13,028 bases of DNA from Deltaproteobacteria bacterium (GTDB lineage: Bacteria > Desulfobacterota > Desulfobacteria > C00003060 > C00003106). Shown here piece after piece: positions 1 through 7,482 of the stretch; position 1 is the stretch's first letter, and each line of letters starts with the position of its first letter. The position numbers and the translations under genes are program-made. The notes under the pieces were generated by a model, which saw only the letters and a list, made by a program, of their open reading frames with translations, had not been told where the DNA came from and searched no databases. The stretch is taken from NCBI GenBank assembly GCA_019314005.1, contig JAFDAE010000030.1:1-13028 (forward strand), in the 5' to 3' direction.

Positions 1-1
1 A

Positions 2-232
2 CGTCACACGCCATTTTTTAATGGTTACCGTCCGCAGTTTTACTTTCGTACAACAGACGTGACCGGAATAGTGACCCTGCCTGAAGGCATAGAGATGGTA
101 ATGCCGGGCGACAACGTATCAATAGACGCGGAGTTGATAACGCCTATAGCAATGGAAAAAGAGCTCCGTTTTGCTATACGCGAAGGTGGCCGTACAGTTG
201 GGGCCGGTGTTATTAGTGAAGTTATAGAATAG
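2..232 (+). CDS. tuf: Elongation factor Tu, C-terminal fragment (5' end outside window)
   Basis: Frame 2 is open from the window edge to TAG at 230-232 and encodes the last 76 residues of EF-Tu. EF-Tu is the GTPase that brings aminoacyl-tRNA to the ribosomal A site. What is visible is most of beta-barrel domain 3, with the hallmark stretches [27 protein letters not shown] and [15 protein letters not shown], and no frame break. The GTPase domain and domain 2 lie upstream of the window. The gene ends 28 nt before rpsJ with no terminator between them, so tuf and the S10 cluster are probably co-transcribed, the usual arrangement in many proteobacteria. The family assignment is near certain. Only completeness cannot be judged. 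Confidence 0.97.
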   Translation, partial: RHTPFFNGYRPQFYFRTTDVTGIVTLPEGIEMVMPGDNVSIDAELITPIAMEKELRFAIREGGRTVGAGVISEVIE

Positions 233-260
233 AAATTTAGCTACTTGAAAGTTTGTAACT

Positions 261-572
261 ATGATGATGAATCAGAAAATTAGAATTCGGTTGAGAGCTT
301 ATGATCATAAACTCTTAGATCAGGCTGCTATAGATATTGTAGATACGGCTAAACGGACTGGGGCCAAAATTGCAGGCCCTATACCATTGCCGACGAAGAT
401 TAATAAATATTGTGTTTTGAGATCGCCACACAAGGATAAGAAATCAAGAGAACAGTTTGAGATCAGAACCCATAAGAGGTTGTTGGACATATTAGAGCCC
501 ACACAACAGACCGTGGATGCACTTATGAAGCTTGATCTATCCGCGGGTGTAGATGTGGAAATTAAACTCTGA
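261..572 (+). CDS. rpsJ: 30S ribosomal protein S10
   Basis: This encodes 103 residues, the normal length of S10, a protein of the 30S head that in proteobacteria also serves with NusB in antitermination complexes. Recognisable stretches are [18 protein letters not shown] at the N-terminus, the [21 protein letters not shown] loop region and [15 protein letters not shown] in the second half. Three consecutive ATG codons occur at 261, 264 and 267. The ATG at 261 is given here, but 264 fits the family's usual spacing to NQKIR equally well. The upstream 28 nt hold no good Shine-Dalgarno sequence (only GAAAG about 10 nt away), so translation may be coupled to tuf. It is followed by a 195-nt gap with regulatory-looking structure instead of the usual tight junction to rplC. 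Confidence 0.97.
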   Translation: MMMNQKIRIRLRAYDHKLLDQAAIDIVDTAKRTGAKIAGPIPLPTKINKYCVLRSPHKDKKSREQFEIRTHKRLLDILEPTQQTVDALMKLDLSAGVDVEIKL

Positions 573-767
573 GATTAGATCACAAGATCGATTGCTCTTG
601 CGCAATACAATAGTAGATTTTTTTACCATTGAGTAAATTAATCAGCCAGTTTTAAGATCTCTAAAGTGGGGCCATTGCAAGGGTCTCAAAAAGAGATATC
701 TTTAAGCGGTGTGCAGGTAGAAGCGCCCTCAGAGGGCGTTTTTTCTGGTTAGATAAGGATTGAAACA
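573..767 (+). promoter_or_regulatory. Structured rpsJ-rplC intergenic leader, candidate attenuator
   Basis: This 195-nt gap has no gene and is unusually long for a cluster packed this tightly. In order it holds a hairpin ATTGC/GCAAT (591-595 with 602-606); a hairpin between 608-615 and 624-631 with a T-rich loop and one mismatch; TCTC/GAGA around an A5 loop (684-696), which competes with ATCTCT at 657-662 for pairing to AGAGAT at 692-697; and the terminator at 721-744. GGGGC at 668-672 could pair with GCCCT at 725-729 and so oppose the terminator. In gammaproteobacteria, L4 represses the S10 operon through a leader upstream of rpsJ. A comparable control at this internal site is inference. A weak promoter (TTGCAA 675-680, TATCTT 697-702) is possible but poorly supported. 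Confidence 0.55.
721..744 (+). terminator. Intrinsic terminator / attenuator hairpin upstream of rplC
   Basis: CGCCCT (724-729) pairs perfectly with AGGGCG (733-738) around a CAG loop and is followed directly by six T residues (739-744). The flanking A721, A722 and G723 can also pair with the first T residues. This is a textbook Rho-independent terminator on the plus strand, ending 23 nt before the rplC start codon. Because rplC to rpsQ must be expressed, it is more likely a partial or regulated terminator than an operon end. Confidence 0.8.
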
Positions 768-1412
768 ATGATAAAAGGATTGTTGGCGAAAAAAATAGGC
801 ATGTCGAGCATATTTTCTTCGGACGGACGGCGTTTGCCGGTGACCATCCTCCAGGTGGGACCATGTGTGGTTACCCATATAAAGACTCAGGACAGGGATG
901 GTTATGAGGCCTTACAGATCGGTTTTGAGGAAAAGAATCAGAAAAAGGTTAACCGGCCGCTGGCCGGCCATTTTAAAAAAAGCGGAGAGCGTGCTTTTAA
1001 CTTTTTGCGGGAATTTCCCGCGGACGATTATTCCGAATTTAAAGAAGGGCAAACGATTACCGTTGATATATTTGAACCCGGAGAACGTGTTGACATATCC
1101 GGCACGTCCAAAGGTAGGGGCTTTGCCGGTGTTATTAAGCGATGGGGATTTCATGGGGGAAGGGCAACCCATGGATCCCATTCTCACCGGGTGCCTGGTG
1201 CTATTGGAATGTGTGCTTGGCCGGCAAAGGTAATGAAGGGAAAGAAACTTCCGGGGCATTACGGGGACAGTCGTGTTACCGTCAAGGGCCTGGAAGTTGT
1301 GGATGTACGCCCGGAACAGAACCTTTTGATCATAAAAGGGGCGGTCCCCGGGAGCCAAGACGGTTTGGTAGAAATTAGAAAACGGAAAAGTAGTGCTATT
1401 GCTGGAGACTAA
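768..1412 (+). CDS. rplC: 50S ribosomal protein L3
   Basis: This encodes 214 residues, within the usual L3 range. L3 is an early-assembling 23S rRNA-binding protein whose long loop reaches towards the peptidyl-transferase centre. Visible hallmarks are the N-terminal GLLAKKIGMSSIF, the central DISGTSKGRGFAGVIKRWGF, the loop GRATHGSHSHRVPGAIG, and KGKKLPGHYGDSRVTVKGL near the C-terminus. The ATG at 768 has AAGGA at 755-759, 8 nt upstream. It is the first gene after the attenuator-like leader and lies 3 nt before rplD. The loop tip reads MCAWPAKV; the family varies at this position. The identification is secure. Confidence 0.98.
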   Translation: MIKGLLAKKIGMSSIFSSDGRRLPVTILQVGPCVVTHIKTQDRDGYEALQIGFEEKNQKKVNRPLAGHFKKSGERAFNFLREFPADDYSEFKEGQTITVDIFEPGERVDISGTSKGRGFAGVIKRWGFHGGRATHGSHSHRVPGAIGMCAWPAKVMKGKKLPGHYGDSRVTVKGLEVVDVRPEQNLLIIKGAVPGSQDGLVEIRKRKSSAIAGD

Positions 1413-1415
1413 ACA

Positions 1416-2039
1416 ATGGGCATGATGGATGTATACAACACAAAAGGAGAGAAAGTCTCCGAGGTAGAACTTCCGGCTAATATCTTTGATGTTCCGGTTA
1501 AAAAACATGTCCTCCATGAAGTGGTGGTCATGCAGCTGGCGAACAGGCGATCCGGGACTGCGTCAACCAAGGGGCGTTCGGATGTTCGAGGTGGAGGCAA
1601 GAAGCCGTACCGGCAGAAGGGAACGGGACGTGCGAGAGCCGGTACTACGCGGTCTCCTGTTATGCGGGGTGGTGGAACGGTATTTGGACCTTTGCCAAGA
1701 AGTTTTGCCCGCAAGGTCTCCAAGAAGATACGGAAGCAGGCGCTTAGGATGGCGTTGACAACCAAATGCAGGGATGATGCTCTTCTGATTTTAGCCCGTT
1801 TTGACCTTGAAGAAATCAAGACAAAACGCTTTGTTGAGGTCATGAAAAAGTTAAAGACCGACAACGCCTTGATTGTTACTGATGCCGCAAATGAGACCTT
1901 GGAGCGCTCCTCCTGCAATGTCCCAAATGTCAAAGTCATGCGGATGGATGGACTGAATGTTTATGATGTCTTGAAGTTCAAGCACCTCGTACTACTGGAA
2001 CCGGCCATCAAACAGATAGAGGAGAGGTTGCTCCCATGA
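1416..2039 (+). CDS. rplD: 50S ribosomal protein L4
   Basis: This encodes 207 residues, the typical length. L4 binds 23S rRNA domain I and lines the exit tunnel, and in E. coli it also represses its own operon by transcription termination and translation inhibition. The conserved extended loop is visible as [20 protein letters not shown] followed by [20 protein letters not shown], then [18 protein letters not shown]-terminal globular part ends in the region around [20 protein letters not shown]. The start at 1416 has GGAG at 1404-1407, 8 nt upstream. The next in-frame ATG codons, at 1422 and 1425, are less well placed. The stop overlaps the rplW start (ATGA), so the two are probably translationally coupled. 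L4 is the natural candidate effector for the attenuator upstream of rplC, though that is inference. Confidence 0.98.
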   Translation: MGMMDVYNTKGEKVSEVELPANIFDVPVKKHVLHEVVVMQLANRRSGTASTKGRSDVRGGGKKPYRQKGTGRARAGTTRSPVMRGGGTVFGPLPRSFARKVSKKIRKQALRMALTTKCRDDALLILARFDLEEIKTKRFVEVMKKLKTDNALIVTDAANETLERSSCNVPNVKVMRMDGLNVYDVLKFKHLVLLEPAIKQIEERLLP

Positions 2040-2323
2040 ACGAATATAAGATCATCCGAAGACCGTTGGTTACTGAGAAGAGTACTATTAATAAGGAGGC
2101 CAACAACCAATTGGCCTTTGAGGTTGCGCCAAGGGCAAATAAGGTTGAGATCCGAAGAGCGATTGAGTTGATTTTTAACGTTCGAGTATTAAAAGTTCGT
2201 ACGATTCAGGTGATAGGGAAAAAAAAGCGGGTAGGCAGGATTCTCGGTAAACGTCGAAATTGGAAAAAGGCGATAGTGACGCTTGGGCCGGGAGAACGTA
2301 TAGAATTTTTCGAAGGTGCGTAG
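2036..2323 (+). CDS. rplW: 50S ribosomal protein L23
   Basis: This encodes 95 residues, normal for L23, which sits at the peptide exit and is the docking site for trigger factor and SRP. Recognisable segments are [15 protein letters not shown] at the N-terminus, [20 protein letters not shown], the [19 protein letters not shown] loop, and a C-terminal [15 protein letters not shown]. The ATG overlaps the rplD stop by 4 nt, and GGAGAGG at 2021-2027 gives an 8-nt spacing. The next gene, rplB, starts 30 nt downstream. Nothing abnormal was seen. Confidence 0.98.
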   Translation: MNEYKIIRRPLVTEKSTINKEANNQLAFEVAPRANKVEIRRAIELIFNVRVLKVRTIQVIGKKKRVGRILGKRRNWKKAIVTLGPGERIEFFEGA

Positions 2324-2353
2324 TTGGATCGTCAATTTAGAATGAGGTAGATT

Positions 2354-3139
2354 ATGGGTATAAGGACTGTAAAGCCGACTTCCCCGGGGCGGAGGACTCA
2401 ATCATATCATACATTTGATGAGATCACGAGGTCATCTCCTGAAAAAAGTTTGGCCAAGGGTTTGACGCGAACAGGCGGCCGTAATTCAAATGGCCGTGTA
2501 ACATGTCGCCACAGGGGAGCGGGGCATAAGCGCCGCTATCGTTTGATAGACTTTAAAAGGGATAAAAGAGATATCCCGGCCAAGGTGGCAGCAATAGAAT
2601 ATGATCCGAACCGGTCAGCCCGAATCGCGCTTTTGCATTACGTAGACGGGGAGAAACGATACATTGTGGCGCCGGTTAGTCTCTCGGTAGGGGCTAAAGT
2701 GATAGCGAGCGAAAAGGCGGATATTAAGCCTGGCAATGCCCTTCCATTAAGGAGTATTCCCCTTGGAACTCAGATTCACAACGTGGAGTTGCGAGTGGGA
2801 AGAGGGGGACAAATTGTTCGAAGCGCTGGAACGTATGCACAACTTGTAGCCAAAGAAGGTAAATATGCACACGTTAAACTCCCTTCAGGTAAAGTTCAAC
2901 AGATACTTATCAACTGCTGGGCGACAATCGGTCAGGTTGGGCATGTAGATCATGAAAATATTTCATTGGGTAAGGCCGGTAGAAAACGCTGGTTGGGCAG
3001 ACGGCCGCATGTGCGGGGAGTTGCCATGAATCCTGTAGATCATCCGCATGGCGGTGGAGAAGGCAAAAGTTCAGGTGGGCGACATCCTGTAACACCGTGG
3101 GGTGTTCCCACAAAGGGATATAAGACCGTAAGAAAGTAG
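2354..3139 (+). CDS. rplB: 50S ribosomal protein L2 with shortened C-terminus
   Basis: L2 is a primary 23S rRNA-binding protein needed for subunit association and peptidyl-transferase centre assembly. The conserved blocks are [93 protein letters not shown] and [15 protein letters not shown] (the HPH lies near residues 230-232). The start has GAGGT at 2344-2348, 5 nt upstream. The protein is 261 residues against about 273-276 in most bacteria. It stops at TKGYKTVRK and lacks the usual basic tail of about 13 residues (E. coli ends in IVRRRSK). Reading the following DNA one base back gives [12 protein letters not shown], which resembles such a tail, so an ancestral single-base loss near 3124-3130 is possible. 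The catalytic core appears complete. Confidence 0.97.
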   Translation: MGIRTVKPTSPGRRTQSYHTFDEITRSSPEKSLAKGLTRTGGRNSNGRVTCRHRGAGHKRRYRLIDFKRDKRDIPAKVAAIEYDPNRSARIALLHYVDGEKRYIVAPVSLSVGAKVIASEKADIKPGNALPLRSIPLGTQIHNVELRVGRGGQIVRSAGTYAQLVAKEGKYAHVKLPSGKVQQILINCWATIGQVGHVDHENISLGKAGRKRWLGRRPHVRGVAMNPVDHPHGGGEGKSSGGRHPVTPWGVPTKGYKTVRK

Positions 3140-3164
3140 GGTATGTAAGAAGGGAGAAAAAGTC

Positions 3165-3446
3165 GTGCCGCGTTCAGCAAAAAAAGGCCCATATATTGAT
3201 TCAAAGTTATTGAAGAAGGTCTTGGCTGCCCAGGAGATTAAGAGTCGGCAGGTGATCAAAACTTGGTCGAGACGTTCGACAATAGTTCCGGAGTTTGTGG
3301 GATTGACACTTGCCGTTCATAATGGAAAGAAGTTTATTCCCGTGTTTATTTCAGAAAATATGGTTGGACATAAGCTGGGAGAATTTGCGCCTACACGTAT
3401 CTATTATGGTCATGCAGGCGACAGAAAAACCCGAGTGAAGAAGTAA
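3165..3446 (+). CDS. rpsS: 30S ribosomal protein S19
   Basis: This encodes 93 residues, the standard length. S19 lies in the 30S head and contacts the A-site tRNA region with S13. Visible hallmarks are [58 protein letters not shown] and [13 protein letters not shown]. The start is GTG at 3165, preceded by AGGGAG at 3151-3156 with an 8-nt spacing. No ATG gives the family's N-terminus. It lies 25 nt after rplB and 12 nt before the first possible rplV start. No irregularities were seen. Confidence 0.97.
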   Translation: MPRSAKKGPYIDSKLLKKVLAAQEIKSRQVIKTWSRRSTIVPEFVGLTLAVHNGKKFIPVFISENMVGHKLGEFAPTRIYYGHAGDRKTRVKK

Positions 3447-3464
3447 AGAACTGAGGTTATGCTA

Positions 3465-3800
3465 ATGGATGTTAAAGCTAAGGCTAAATTTATACGGATT
3501 TCTCCAACAAAGGTTCGCAAAGTTTTAGTTGCTGCCAAAGGAAAACCTGTTGGGGATGCCCTAAGTAACCTGAAGTTTATGCCTCAGAAGGCAGCCAGAA
3601 TTCTTGACAAGGTTATCCGTTCTGCTGTTGCTAACGCAGACCAGAAACCTGGTGTTGATGTTGATTCCCTTGTTGTGCGAAATGTACTTGTTGATCAGGG
3701 GACATCGTTGAAACGTTTTCGGCCAAGAGCTCAAGGGCGTGGTTACAGGATATTGAAAAGGACGAGTCATATTACCGTAATTTTGTCCGAGGGAGCTTAA
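3465..3800 (+). CDS. rplV: 50S ribosomal protein L22
   Basis: This encodes 111 residues. L22 binds all six 23S rRNA domains, and its beta-hairpin lines the exit tunnel. Family features are [18 protein letters not shown] at the N-terminus, [20 protein letters not shown], the hairpin [20 protein letters not shown], and [19 protein letters not shown] at the end. Two in-frame ATG codons exist, at 3459 and 3465. The second was chosen because GAGG at 3453-3456 is 8 nt from it but only 2 nt from the first, and because MDVKAKAK aligns with the family's usual MEA-type N-terminus. The alternative start adds only two residues. It is followed after 17 nt by rpsC. Confidence 0.96.
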   Translation: MDVKAKAKFIRISPTKVRKVLVAAKGKPVGDALSNLKFMPQKAARILDKVIRSAVANADQKPGVDVDSLVVRNVLVDQGTSLKRFRPRAQGRGYRILKRTSHITVILSEGA

Positions 3801-3817
3801 GGAAAGAGGAGGTTGGT

Positions 3818-4465
3818 GTGGGGCAGAAAGTCCATCCGATAGGTTTTAGATTGGGGATCATTAAGTCATGGGACTCGAAATGGTTCGCCGTGAAAAATTA
3901 TGCGGCGTTTGTATATGAAGACAATAAGATACGGCAATTTTTGAAAAAAAAGCTTTCCCATGCCGGTATTTCCAAGACAGAAATCGAGCGCGCTGCAAAG
4001 CGTATTAAGCTTCGTATATTTACGGCTCGTCCGGGGCTTGTTATTGGGAGAAAAGGAACAGAAATAGAAAATCTTAAACGGGAATTGGAAAAATTTGTTC
4101 GGATGGAAGTAATTATTGATATCCAGGAAGTACGAAAACCCGAACAGGACGCTCAACTTGTGGCAGAAAACGTGGCGTTGCAAATTGTGCGCAGAGTTGC
4201 ATTTCGGCGCGCGATGAAAAAAGCGGTAACCTCGGCCATGCGGTTTGGCGCACAAGGTATCAAGATTACCTGTTCCGGACGTCTTGGAGGAGCTGAGATG
4301 GCCCGAACAGAATGGTATCGGGAGGGTAGGGTTCCTCTTCATACGATGAGAGCTGATATAGATTGTGGTTTTAGCGAAGCCCGCACAACGTACGGGATCA
4401 TAGGGATCAAGGTATTGATTTTCAAGGGAGAAATACTCAAGAAAGTGGGAGAAGAAAAGATTTAG
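3818..4465 (+). CDS. rpsC: 30S ribosomal protein S3
   Basis: This encodes 215 residues, in the usual range. S3 forms part of the mRNA entry channel and helicase on the 30S head. The N-terminus is the invariant [14 protein letters not shown] type II KH domain carries the loop GRKG at residues 77-80. The C-terminal domain includes [20 protein letters not shown] and [20 protein letters not shown], with [15 protein letters not shown] near the end. The start is GTG at 3818, with a strong AGGAGG at 3807-3812 and a 5-nt spacing. It ends 12 nt before rplP. No disruption is seen. Confidence 0.98.
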   Translation: MGQKVHPIGFRLGIIKSWDSKWFAVKNYAAFVYEDNKIRQFLKKKLSHAGISKTEIERAAKRIKLRIFTARPGLVIGRKGTEIENLKRELEKFVRMEVIIDIQEVRKPEQDAQLVAENVALQIVRRVAFRRAMKKAVTSAMRFGAQGIKITCSGRLGGAEMARTEWYREGRVPLHTMRADIDCGFSEARTTYGIIGIKVLIFKGEILKKVGEEKI

Positions 4466-4477
4466 GAGTCTGCGCAT

Positions 4478-4885
4478 ATGTTAAGTCCTAAAAAAGTTAA
4501 ACATAGAAAATGGCAAAAAGGGAGAATGAGAGGGGCCTCTCATCGTGGGTCAAGCTTTGCTTTTGGCGAATATGGTTTGCAGGCTGTTGAATGTGGATAT
4601 CTTACGGCCCAACAGATTGAGGCTGCTCGTATCGCAATGACTCGCCATGTAAAAAGGGGAGGCAAGCTTTGGATTCGGGTTTTTCCTGATAGGCCTTTCA
4701 CCAAAAAGCCTGCTGAGACCAGAATGGGTGGAGGTAAAGGATCGCCGGAAGGGTGGGTTGCTGTTGTACGTCCGGGAAAGATTATTTATGAAATGGGAGG
4801 GGTACCCAGAGAATTGGCAGATGAGGCTTTTCGTTTGGCTGCCCACAAGCTTCCTATCAAGACAAAGATTGTAACAAGGGGCTAA
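4478..4885 (+). CDS. rplP: 50S ribosomal protein L16
   Basis: This encodes 135 residues, close to the usual 136-144. L16 organises helix 38 and the A-site region and is assembled late. Visible blocks are [79 protein letters not shown] and [20 protein letters not shown]. The ATG at 4478 has AGGAG at 4464-4468, spacing 9, overlapping the rpsC stop. It is followed after 6 nt by rpmC, the standard order S3-L16-L29-S17. Confidence 0.98.
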   Translation: MLSPKKVKHRKWQKGRMRGASHRGSSFAFGEYGLQAVECGYLTAQQIEAARIAMTRHVKRGGKLWIRVFPDRPFTKKPAETRMGGGKGSPEGWVAVVRPGKIIYEMGGVPRELADEAFRLAAHKLPIKTKIVTRG

Positions 4886-4891
4886 GCAACC

Positions 4892-5104
4892 ATGCAAGCA
4901 AAAGAAATCAGGGCTATGACAACAGACGAGACGGAAGCTAAGCTGAAAGATTTGACTGTAGAGTTGTTTAATTTGAGATTTCAGCATGCTACCGGGCAAT
5001 TGGAAAATCCTATGAAAATTCCCCAGATCAAAAAGGATATAGCCCGGATCAAGACTGTCTTAAATGAGCAAAGCAAGGAATTGGGGACTAAGGAAGTAAA
5101 ATAG
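4892..5104 (+). CDS. rpmC: 50S ribosomal protein L29
   Basis: This encodes 70 residues, normal for L29, a small two-helix coiled protein beside L23 at the exit tunnel. The helical hairpin pattern is clear: [20 protein letters not shown] and [18 protein letters not shown], then [23 protein letters not shown] at 4876-4881, at the end of rplP, lies 10 nt from the ATG. The stop is 3 nt before the rpsQ start, so the two are likely coupled. Confidence 0.96.
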   Translation: MQAKEIRAMTTDETEAKLKDLTVELFNLRFQHATGQLENPMKIPQIKKDIARIKTVLNEQSKELGTKEVK

Positions 5105-5107
5105 ATC

Positions 5108-5365
5108 ATGAAAAAGCGCGGTTTGAGGAAAAAAAGGGTTGGTATAGTCTTGAGCAATAAAATGGACAAGACAACGGTGGTCCAGGCAGTACGTTTGGTT
5201 AAGCATCGTCTTTATAAGAAATATATTCGTAGACGCGTTAAGTATGTATGCCATGACGAACTGAATCAGTGCCAGATCGGCGACAAAGTGGCGATTATTG
5301 AAACTCGACCATTGTCTAAGATGAAACGGTGGCGTGTCTCGAAAATTGTGGAGAAGGCGGTATAG
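5108..5365 (+). CDS. rpsQ: 30S ribosomal protein S17
   Basis: This encodes 85 residues, the typical length. S17 is an OB-fold primary binder of the 5' domain of 16S rRNA. Family signatures are KKRVGIVLSNKMDKTTVVQA, VKHRLYKKYIRRRVKYVCHD, the conserved GDKVAIIETRPLSKMKRWRV and a final SKIVEKA. The Shine-Dalgarno sequence is modest (AAGGAAG at 5090-5096, 11 nt away), consistent with coupling to rpmC, which ends 3 nt before. It is the last gene of the S10 block and is followed by the longer gap that separates the spc block. Confidence 0.97.
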   Translation: MKKRGLRKKRVGIVLSNKMDKTTVVQAVRLVKHRLYKKYIRRRVKYVCHDELNQCQIGDKVAIIETRPLSKMKRWRVSKIVEKAV

Positions 5366-5475
5366 GAAGTGTTACGAGTTACGTGTTTAAAACTCGCAAC
5401 CGGCTCTTTAAGACTGTCAATACTGGAATAACCAAAAGCTATACAATATCGAGCTGAATCAATAAGGGATAGGTC
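5366..5475 (+). promoter_or_regulatory. S10/spc boundary gap with weak promoter-like signal
   Basis: This 110-nt gap lies between rpsQ and rplN, where many bacteria carry a spc promoter. It contains a hairpin CGAGTT/AACTCG (5375-5380 with 5391-5396) that is not followed by a T tract. It also has a -10-like TACAAT at 5442-5447 inside TATACAAT. No good -35 box sits 16-18 nt upstream; CTGTCA at 5414-5419 is too far away. AAGGGA at 5464-5469 serves rplN. A promoter is possible by position but weak in sequence. Confidence 0.3.
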
Positions 5476-5844
5476 ATGATACAGGCAGAAACTCAACTAC
5501 AGGCAGCAGATAATTCCGGCGCAAAAAAGCTATATTGTATCAAGGTGTTAGGTGGAGCAAAGCGACGGTATGCGAGTGTCGGCGACATTATTGTTGTTTC
5601 AGTCAAAGAGGCGATTCCTAATTCAAAGGTGAAAAAAGGTGATGTTATGCGGGCCGTTGTGGTTCGGACAAAGAAAGAGGTTCGCAGACCGGATGGATCA
5701 TATATTCGATTTGACGACAATTCTGCGGTACTTATCAACCAACAGCAGGAACCGATAGGTACGCGTATATTTGGTCCCATTGCCCGAGAGTTACGCGCCA
5801 AAAAATTTATGAAAATCATATCGCTGGCTCCTGAAGTTTTATAA
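5476..5844 (+). CDS. rplN: 50S ribosomal protein L14
   Basis: This encodes 122 residues, exactly the common length. L14 lies at the subunit interface, contacts 16S rRNA in bridges and is the docking site of the silencing factor RsfS. The sequence is highly typical: [60 protein letters not shown], then [20 protein letters not shown] and [20 protein letters not shown]. The ATG has AAGGGA 6 nt upstream. It starts the spc block and is followed after 29 nt by rplX. Confidence 0.99.
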   Translation: MIQAETQLQAADNSGAKKLYCIKVLGGAKRRYASVGDIIVVSVKEAIPNSKVKKGDVMRAVVVRTKKEVRRPDGSYIRFDDNSAVLINQQQEPIGTRIFGPIARELRAKKFMKIISLAPEVL

Positions 5845-5873
5845 TAGGGGGAAGGCGAGGAGTAGAATAGGTC

Positions 5874-6200
5874 ATGAGAAAAGTTTGCCGCATCAAAAAA
5901 GACGATAAAGTCAAGATCATCGCTGGTAAAGAAAAGGGGAAAATCGGTAAGGTCTTGAGTGTTATTCATAAGAAGGGACGTCTTATTGTAGAAAATGCCA
6001 ACATGATAAAGCGGCATACACGGGCTGGAGGGCCAAGTCGCCAGGGAGGGATTGTTGAAAAAGAGAGTCCCATAGATTTCTCTAACGTAATGGTGATATG
6101 TGATAAATGCATGAATGGAATACGCACACAGATGAAACAATTGGAGGATGGCAAGAAGGTCCGGGTTTGCCAGAAGTGCGGGGAGATTTTGGATAAGTAG
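5874..6200 (+). CDS. rplX: 50S ribosomal protein L24 with zinc-ribbon-like cysteines
   Basis: This encodes 108 residues. L24 is an assembly initiator that binds the 5' end of 23S rRNA through a KOW motif, seen here as [17 protein letters not shown] near residues 14-30, followed by [20 protein letters not shown] and [16 protein letters not shown]. The C-terminal third has two cysteine pairs, C76-x2-C79 and C99-x2-C102, spaced like a zinc ribbon. This C-terminal extension occurs in many L24 proteins but is lost in others. GAGGAG at 5857-5862 lies 11 nt before the ATG. The ATAGGTCATGA sequence around the start is repeated at the rplN start. Confidence 0.97.
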   Translation: MRKVCRIKKDDKVKIIAGKEKGKIGKVLSVIHKKGRLIVENANMIKRHTRAGGPSRQGGIVEKESPIDFSNVMVICDKCMNGIRTQMKQLEDGKKVRVCQKCGEILDK

Positions 6201-6219
6201 AATTTGGGTGAGGGATAAG

Positions 6220-6759
6220 ATGTCACAGGTAAAAAACTTATATAAGGAAGAGGTAGCGCCAAAACTCAAGGAGATGTTTGGCTATAAAAATGTCATGCAG
6301 ATTCCGCGGCTGACCAAGATAAGCCTTAACATGGGGTTGGGTGAAGCAATACATAATATTAAGATACTGGACGGAGCCGTTCAAGAGCTTACCCTGATTG
6401 CTGGGCAAAAGCCTGTGATAACACGGGCAAAAAAATCGATTGCAACCTTTAAACTGAGAGCGGGGATGCCTATTGGATGTAAGGTGACCCTTCGTGGTGA
6501 TAGAATGTACGATTTTTTTGGCAAACTGGTCAATATTGCTCTTCCGAGGGTGCGGGATTTCCAGGGTATTTCAGGGAAGGCGTTTGACAAGAGAGGGAAC
6601 TACTCACTTGGGATTAAGGAACAAATTATATTTCCTGAGATCGATTATGACAAGATTGATAAAATTAAAGGCTTGAATATTACAATTAATACTACAGCTA
6701 AAACGGACGAAGAGGCGAAGGCATTTCTCAAATTGATGGGGATGCCTTTTAGGGATTGA
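6220..6759 (+). CDS. rplE: 50S ribosomal protein L5
   Basis: This encodes 179 residues, the exact typical length. L5 binds 5S rRNA and contacts the P-site tRNA elbow. Signatures are [62 protein letters not shown] and [20 protein letters not shown]. The ATG at 6220 was chosen because GAGGGA lies about 5 nt upstream and [14 protein letters not shown] is a standard N-terminus. The frame stays open upstream to 6148, but that would overlap rplX and add 24 unrelated residues. In E. coli, S8 represses the spc operon at the start of rplE. No comparable hairpin is obvious here. Confidence 0.98.
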   Translation: MSQVKNLYKEEVAPKLKEMFGYKNVMQIPRLTKISLNMGLGEAIHNIKILDGAVQELTLIAGQKPVITRAKKSIATFKLRAGMPIGCKVTLRGDRMYDFFGKLVNIALPRVRDFQGISGKAFDKRGNYSLGIKEQIIFPEIDYDKIDKIKGLNITINTTAKTDEEAKAFLKLMGMPFRD

Positions 6760-6792
6760 TAGAGACCACAAAACGGTAAGAAGGAGGGTTGG

Positions 6793-6978
6793 TTGGCAAA
6801 GAAATCTTTGATAGCAAAAGCATTACGTCCTCCCAAATTTAGTACTCGTAAATATAGGCGTTGTCCTATTTGTGGGAGACCGAGAGCGTTTATAAGGAAA
6901 TTCGGCATCTGCCGGATATGTTTCAGGACTATGGCGCTAAGGGGCGAATTGCCGGGCGTCGTAAAGTCAAGTTGGTAA
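6793..6978 (+). CDS. rpsN: 30S ribosomal protein S14, short zinc-binding type
   Basis: This encodes 61 residues, the length of the zinc-containing (C+) S14 family. S14 of the 30S head is a late-assembly protein beside S3, S10 and S19. The zinc ligands are C24, C27, C40 and C43 in [20 protein letters not shown] followed by ICFR, and the end is [10 protein letters not shown] as in the family. The start is TTG at 6793, supported by AAGGAGGG at 6781-6788. No ATG gives the family's MAKKS N-terminus. Proteobacteria often carry the longer C-minus form; the short zinc form is common in anaerobic deltaproteobacteria and Gram-positives. The next gene, rpsH, follows after a 77-nt gap with a striking palindrome. 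Confidence 0.98.
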   Translation: MAKKSLIAKALRPPKFSTRKYRRCPICGRPRAFIRKFGICRICFRTMALRGELPGVVKSSW

Positions 6979-6984
6979 AGAGCT

Positions 6985-7008
6985 TCTGTTGTCTATAATG
7001 ACAACAGA
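6985..7008 (+). promoter_or_regulatory. Perfect 9-bp inverted repeat enclosing TATAAT upstream of rpsH
   Basis: TCTGTTGTC (6985-6993) is the exact reverse complement of GACAACAGA (7000-7008), and the 6-nt centre is TATAAT (6994-6999). As RNA this is a 9-bp hairpin with a 6-nt loop. As DNA it is an operator-like dyad around a consensus -10 box, with a partial -35 TTGGTA (6972-6977, 4 of 6 matches) at a 16-bp spacing. No T tract follows directly, so it is not a standard terminator. It could be an internal promoter with an overlapping operator, an mRNA processing or stabilising hairpin, or an S8-type regulatory site. Sequence alone does not decide. Confidence 0.55.
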
Positions 7009-7055
7009 TTAATACACCATTTATTTTTATCGCATTAAAGAAATAGGAGAAATCC

Positions 7056-7454
7056 ATGGCAGTTACGGATCCTTTGGCTGACATGCTGACACGCATACGT
7101 AATGGAAGTACAGCAAATTTTAATCGAGTAGACGTCCCTGCGTCCAAACTGAAGATCAGTGTGGTCAAGATTTTGAAATCCGAGGGGTATATTAAAAACT
7201 ACAAGCCCATCAAGGACGGGAAACAGGGTTTTGTTCGAATATATTTAAAGTACTCCGGTACGAATCAGAGCGCTATTGTAGGAATGAAAAGACATAGCAA
7301 ACCGAGTCGACGTATCTATGTAAAGCAAAAAGATATTCCATTAATACTAAACGGTATGGGGATTGCTATTCTATCAACATCTCGCGGCGTACTGACGGAT
7401 CGAGAGGCAAAAAAACAAAACGTAGGGGGGGAACTCCTTTGCGCTGTTTGGTAA
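7056..7454 (+). CDS. rpsH: 30S ribosomal protein S8
   Basis: This encodes 132 residues, normal for S8, a primary binder of the 16S central domain and, in E. coli, the repressor of the spc operon. Family features are VTDPLADMLTRIRNG at the N-terminus, VPASKLKISVVKILKSEGYI, MKRHSKPSRRIYVK and the C-terminal ILSTSRGVLTDREAKKQNVG followed by GELLCAVW. AGGAGA at 7045-7050 is 5 nt from the ATG. Its 77-nt upstream gap carries the TATAAT-centred palindrome, so expression of rpsH and downstream genes may have an extra control point. That is inference. Confidence 0.98.
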   Translation: MAVTDPLADMLTRIRNGSTANFNRVDVPASKLKISVVKILKSEGYIKNYKPIKDGKQGFVRIYLKYSGTNQSAIVGMKRHSKPSRRIYVKQKDIPLILNGMGIAILSTSRGVLTDREAKKQNVGGELLCAVW

Positions 7455-7482
7455 ACTATTGCCCGAAGAAGGGGAAAAGGAA

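Noticed and set aside
912..1517. 201-codon minus-strand open frame opposite rplC
   Set aside because: Antisense to intact L3; no ribosome binding site or protein family features were seen.
3866..4477. 203-codon minus-strand open frame opposite rpsC
   Set aside because: Antisense to intact S3, with biased composition and no family recognisable.
5469..5877. Repeated ATAGGTCATGA at the rplN (5469-5479) and rplX (5867-5877) starts
   Set aside because: Only 11 bp and centred on start codons; likely similar translation-initiation context, not a regulatory repeat.
5493..6269. 258-codon open frame on the minus strand opposite rplN and rplX
   Set aside because: It lies wholly antisense to two highly conserved ribosomal genes, shows no recognisable domain and has low-complexity composition typical of an antisense shadow.
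6979..7055. Intrinsic terminator between rpsN and rpsH
   Set aside because: The 9-bp hairpin is not followed directly by a T tract; the T-rich run is about 12 nt further on and the downstream genes continue the operon.
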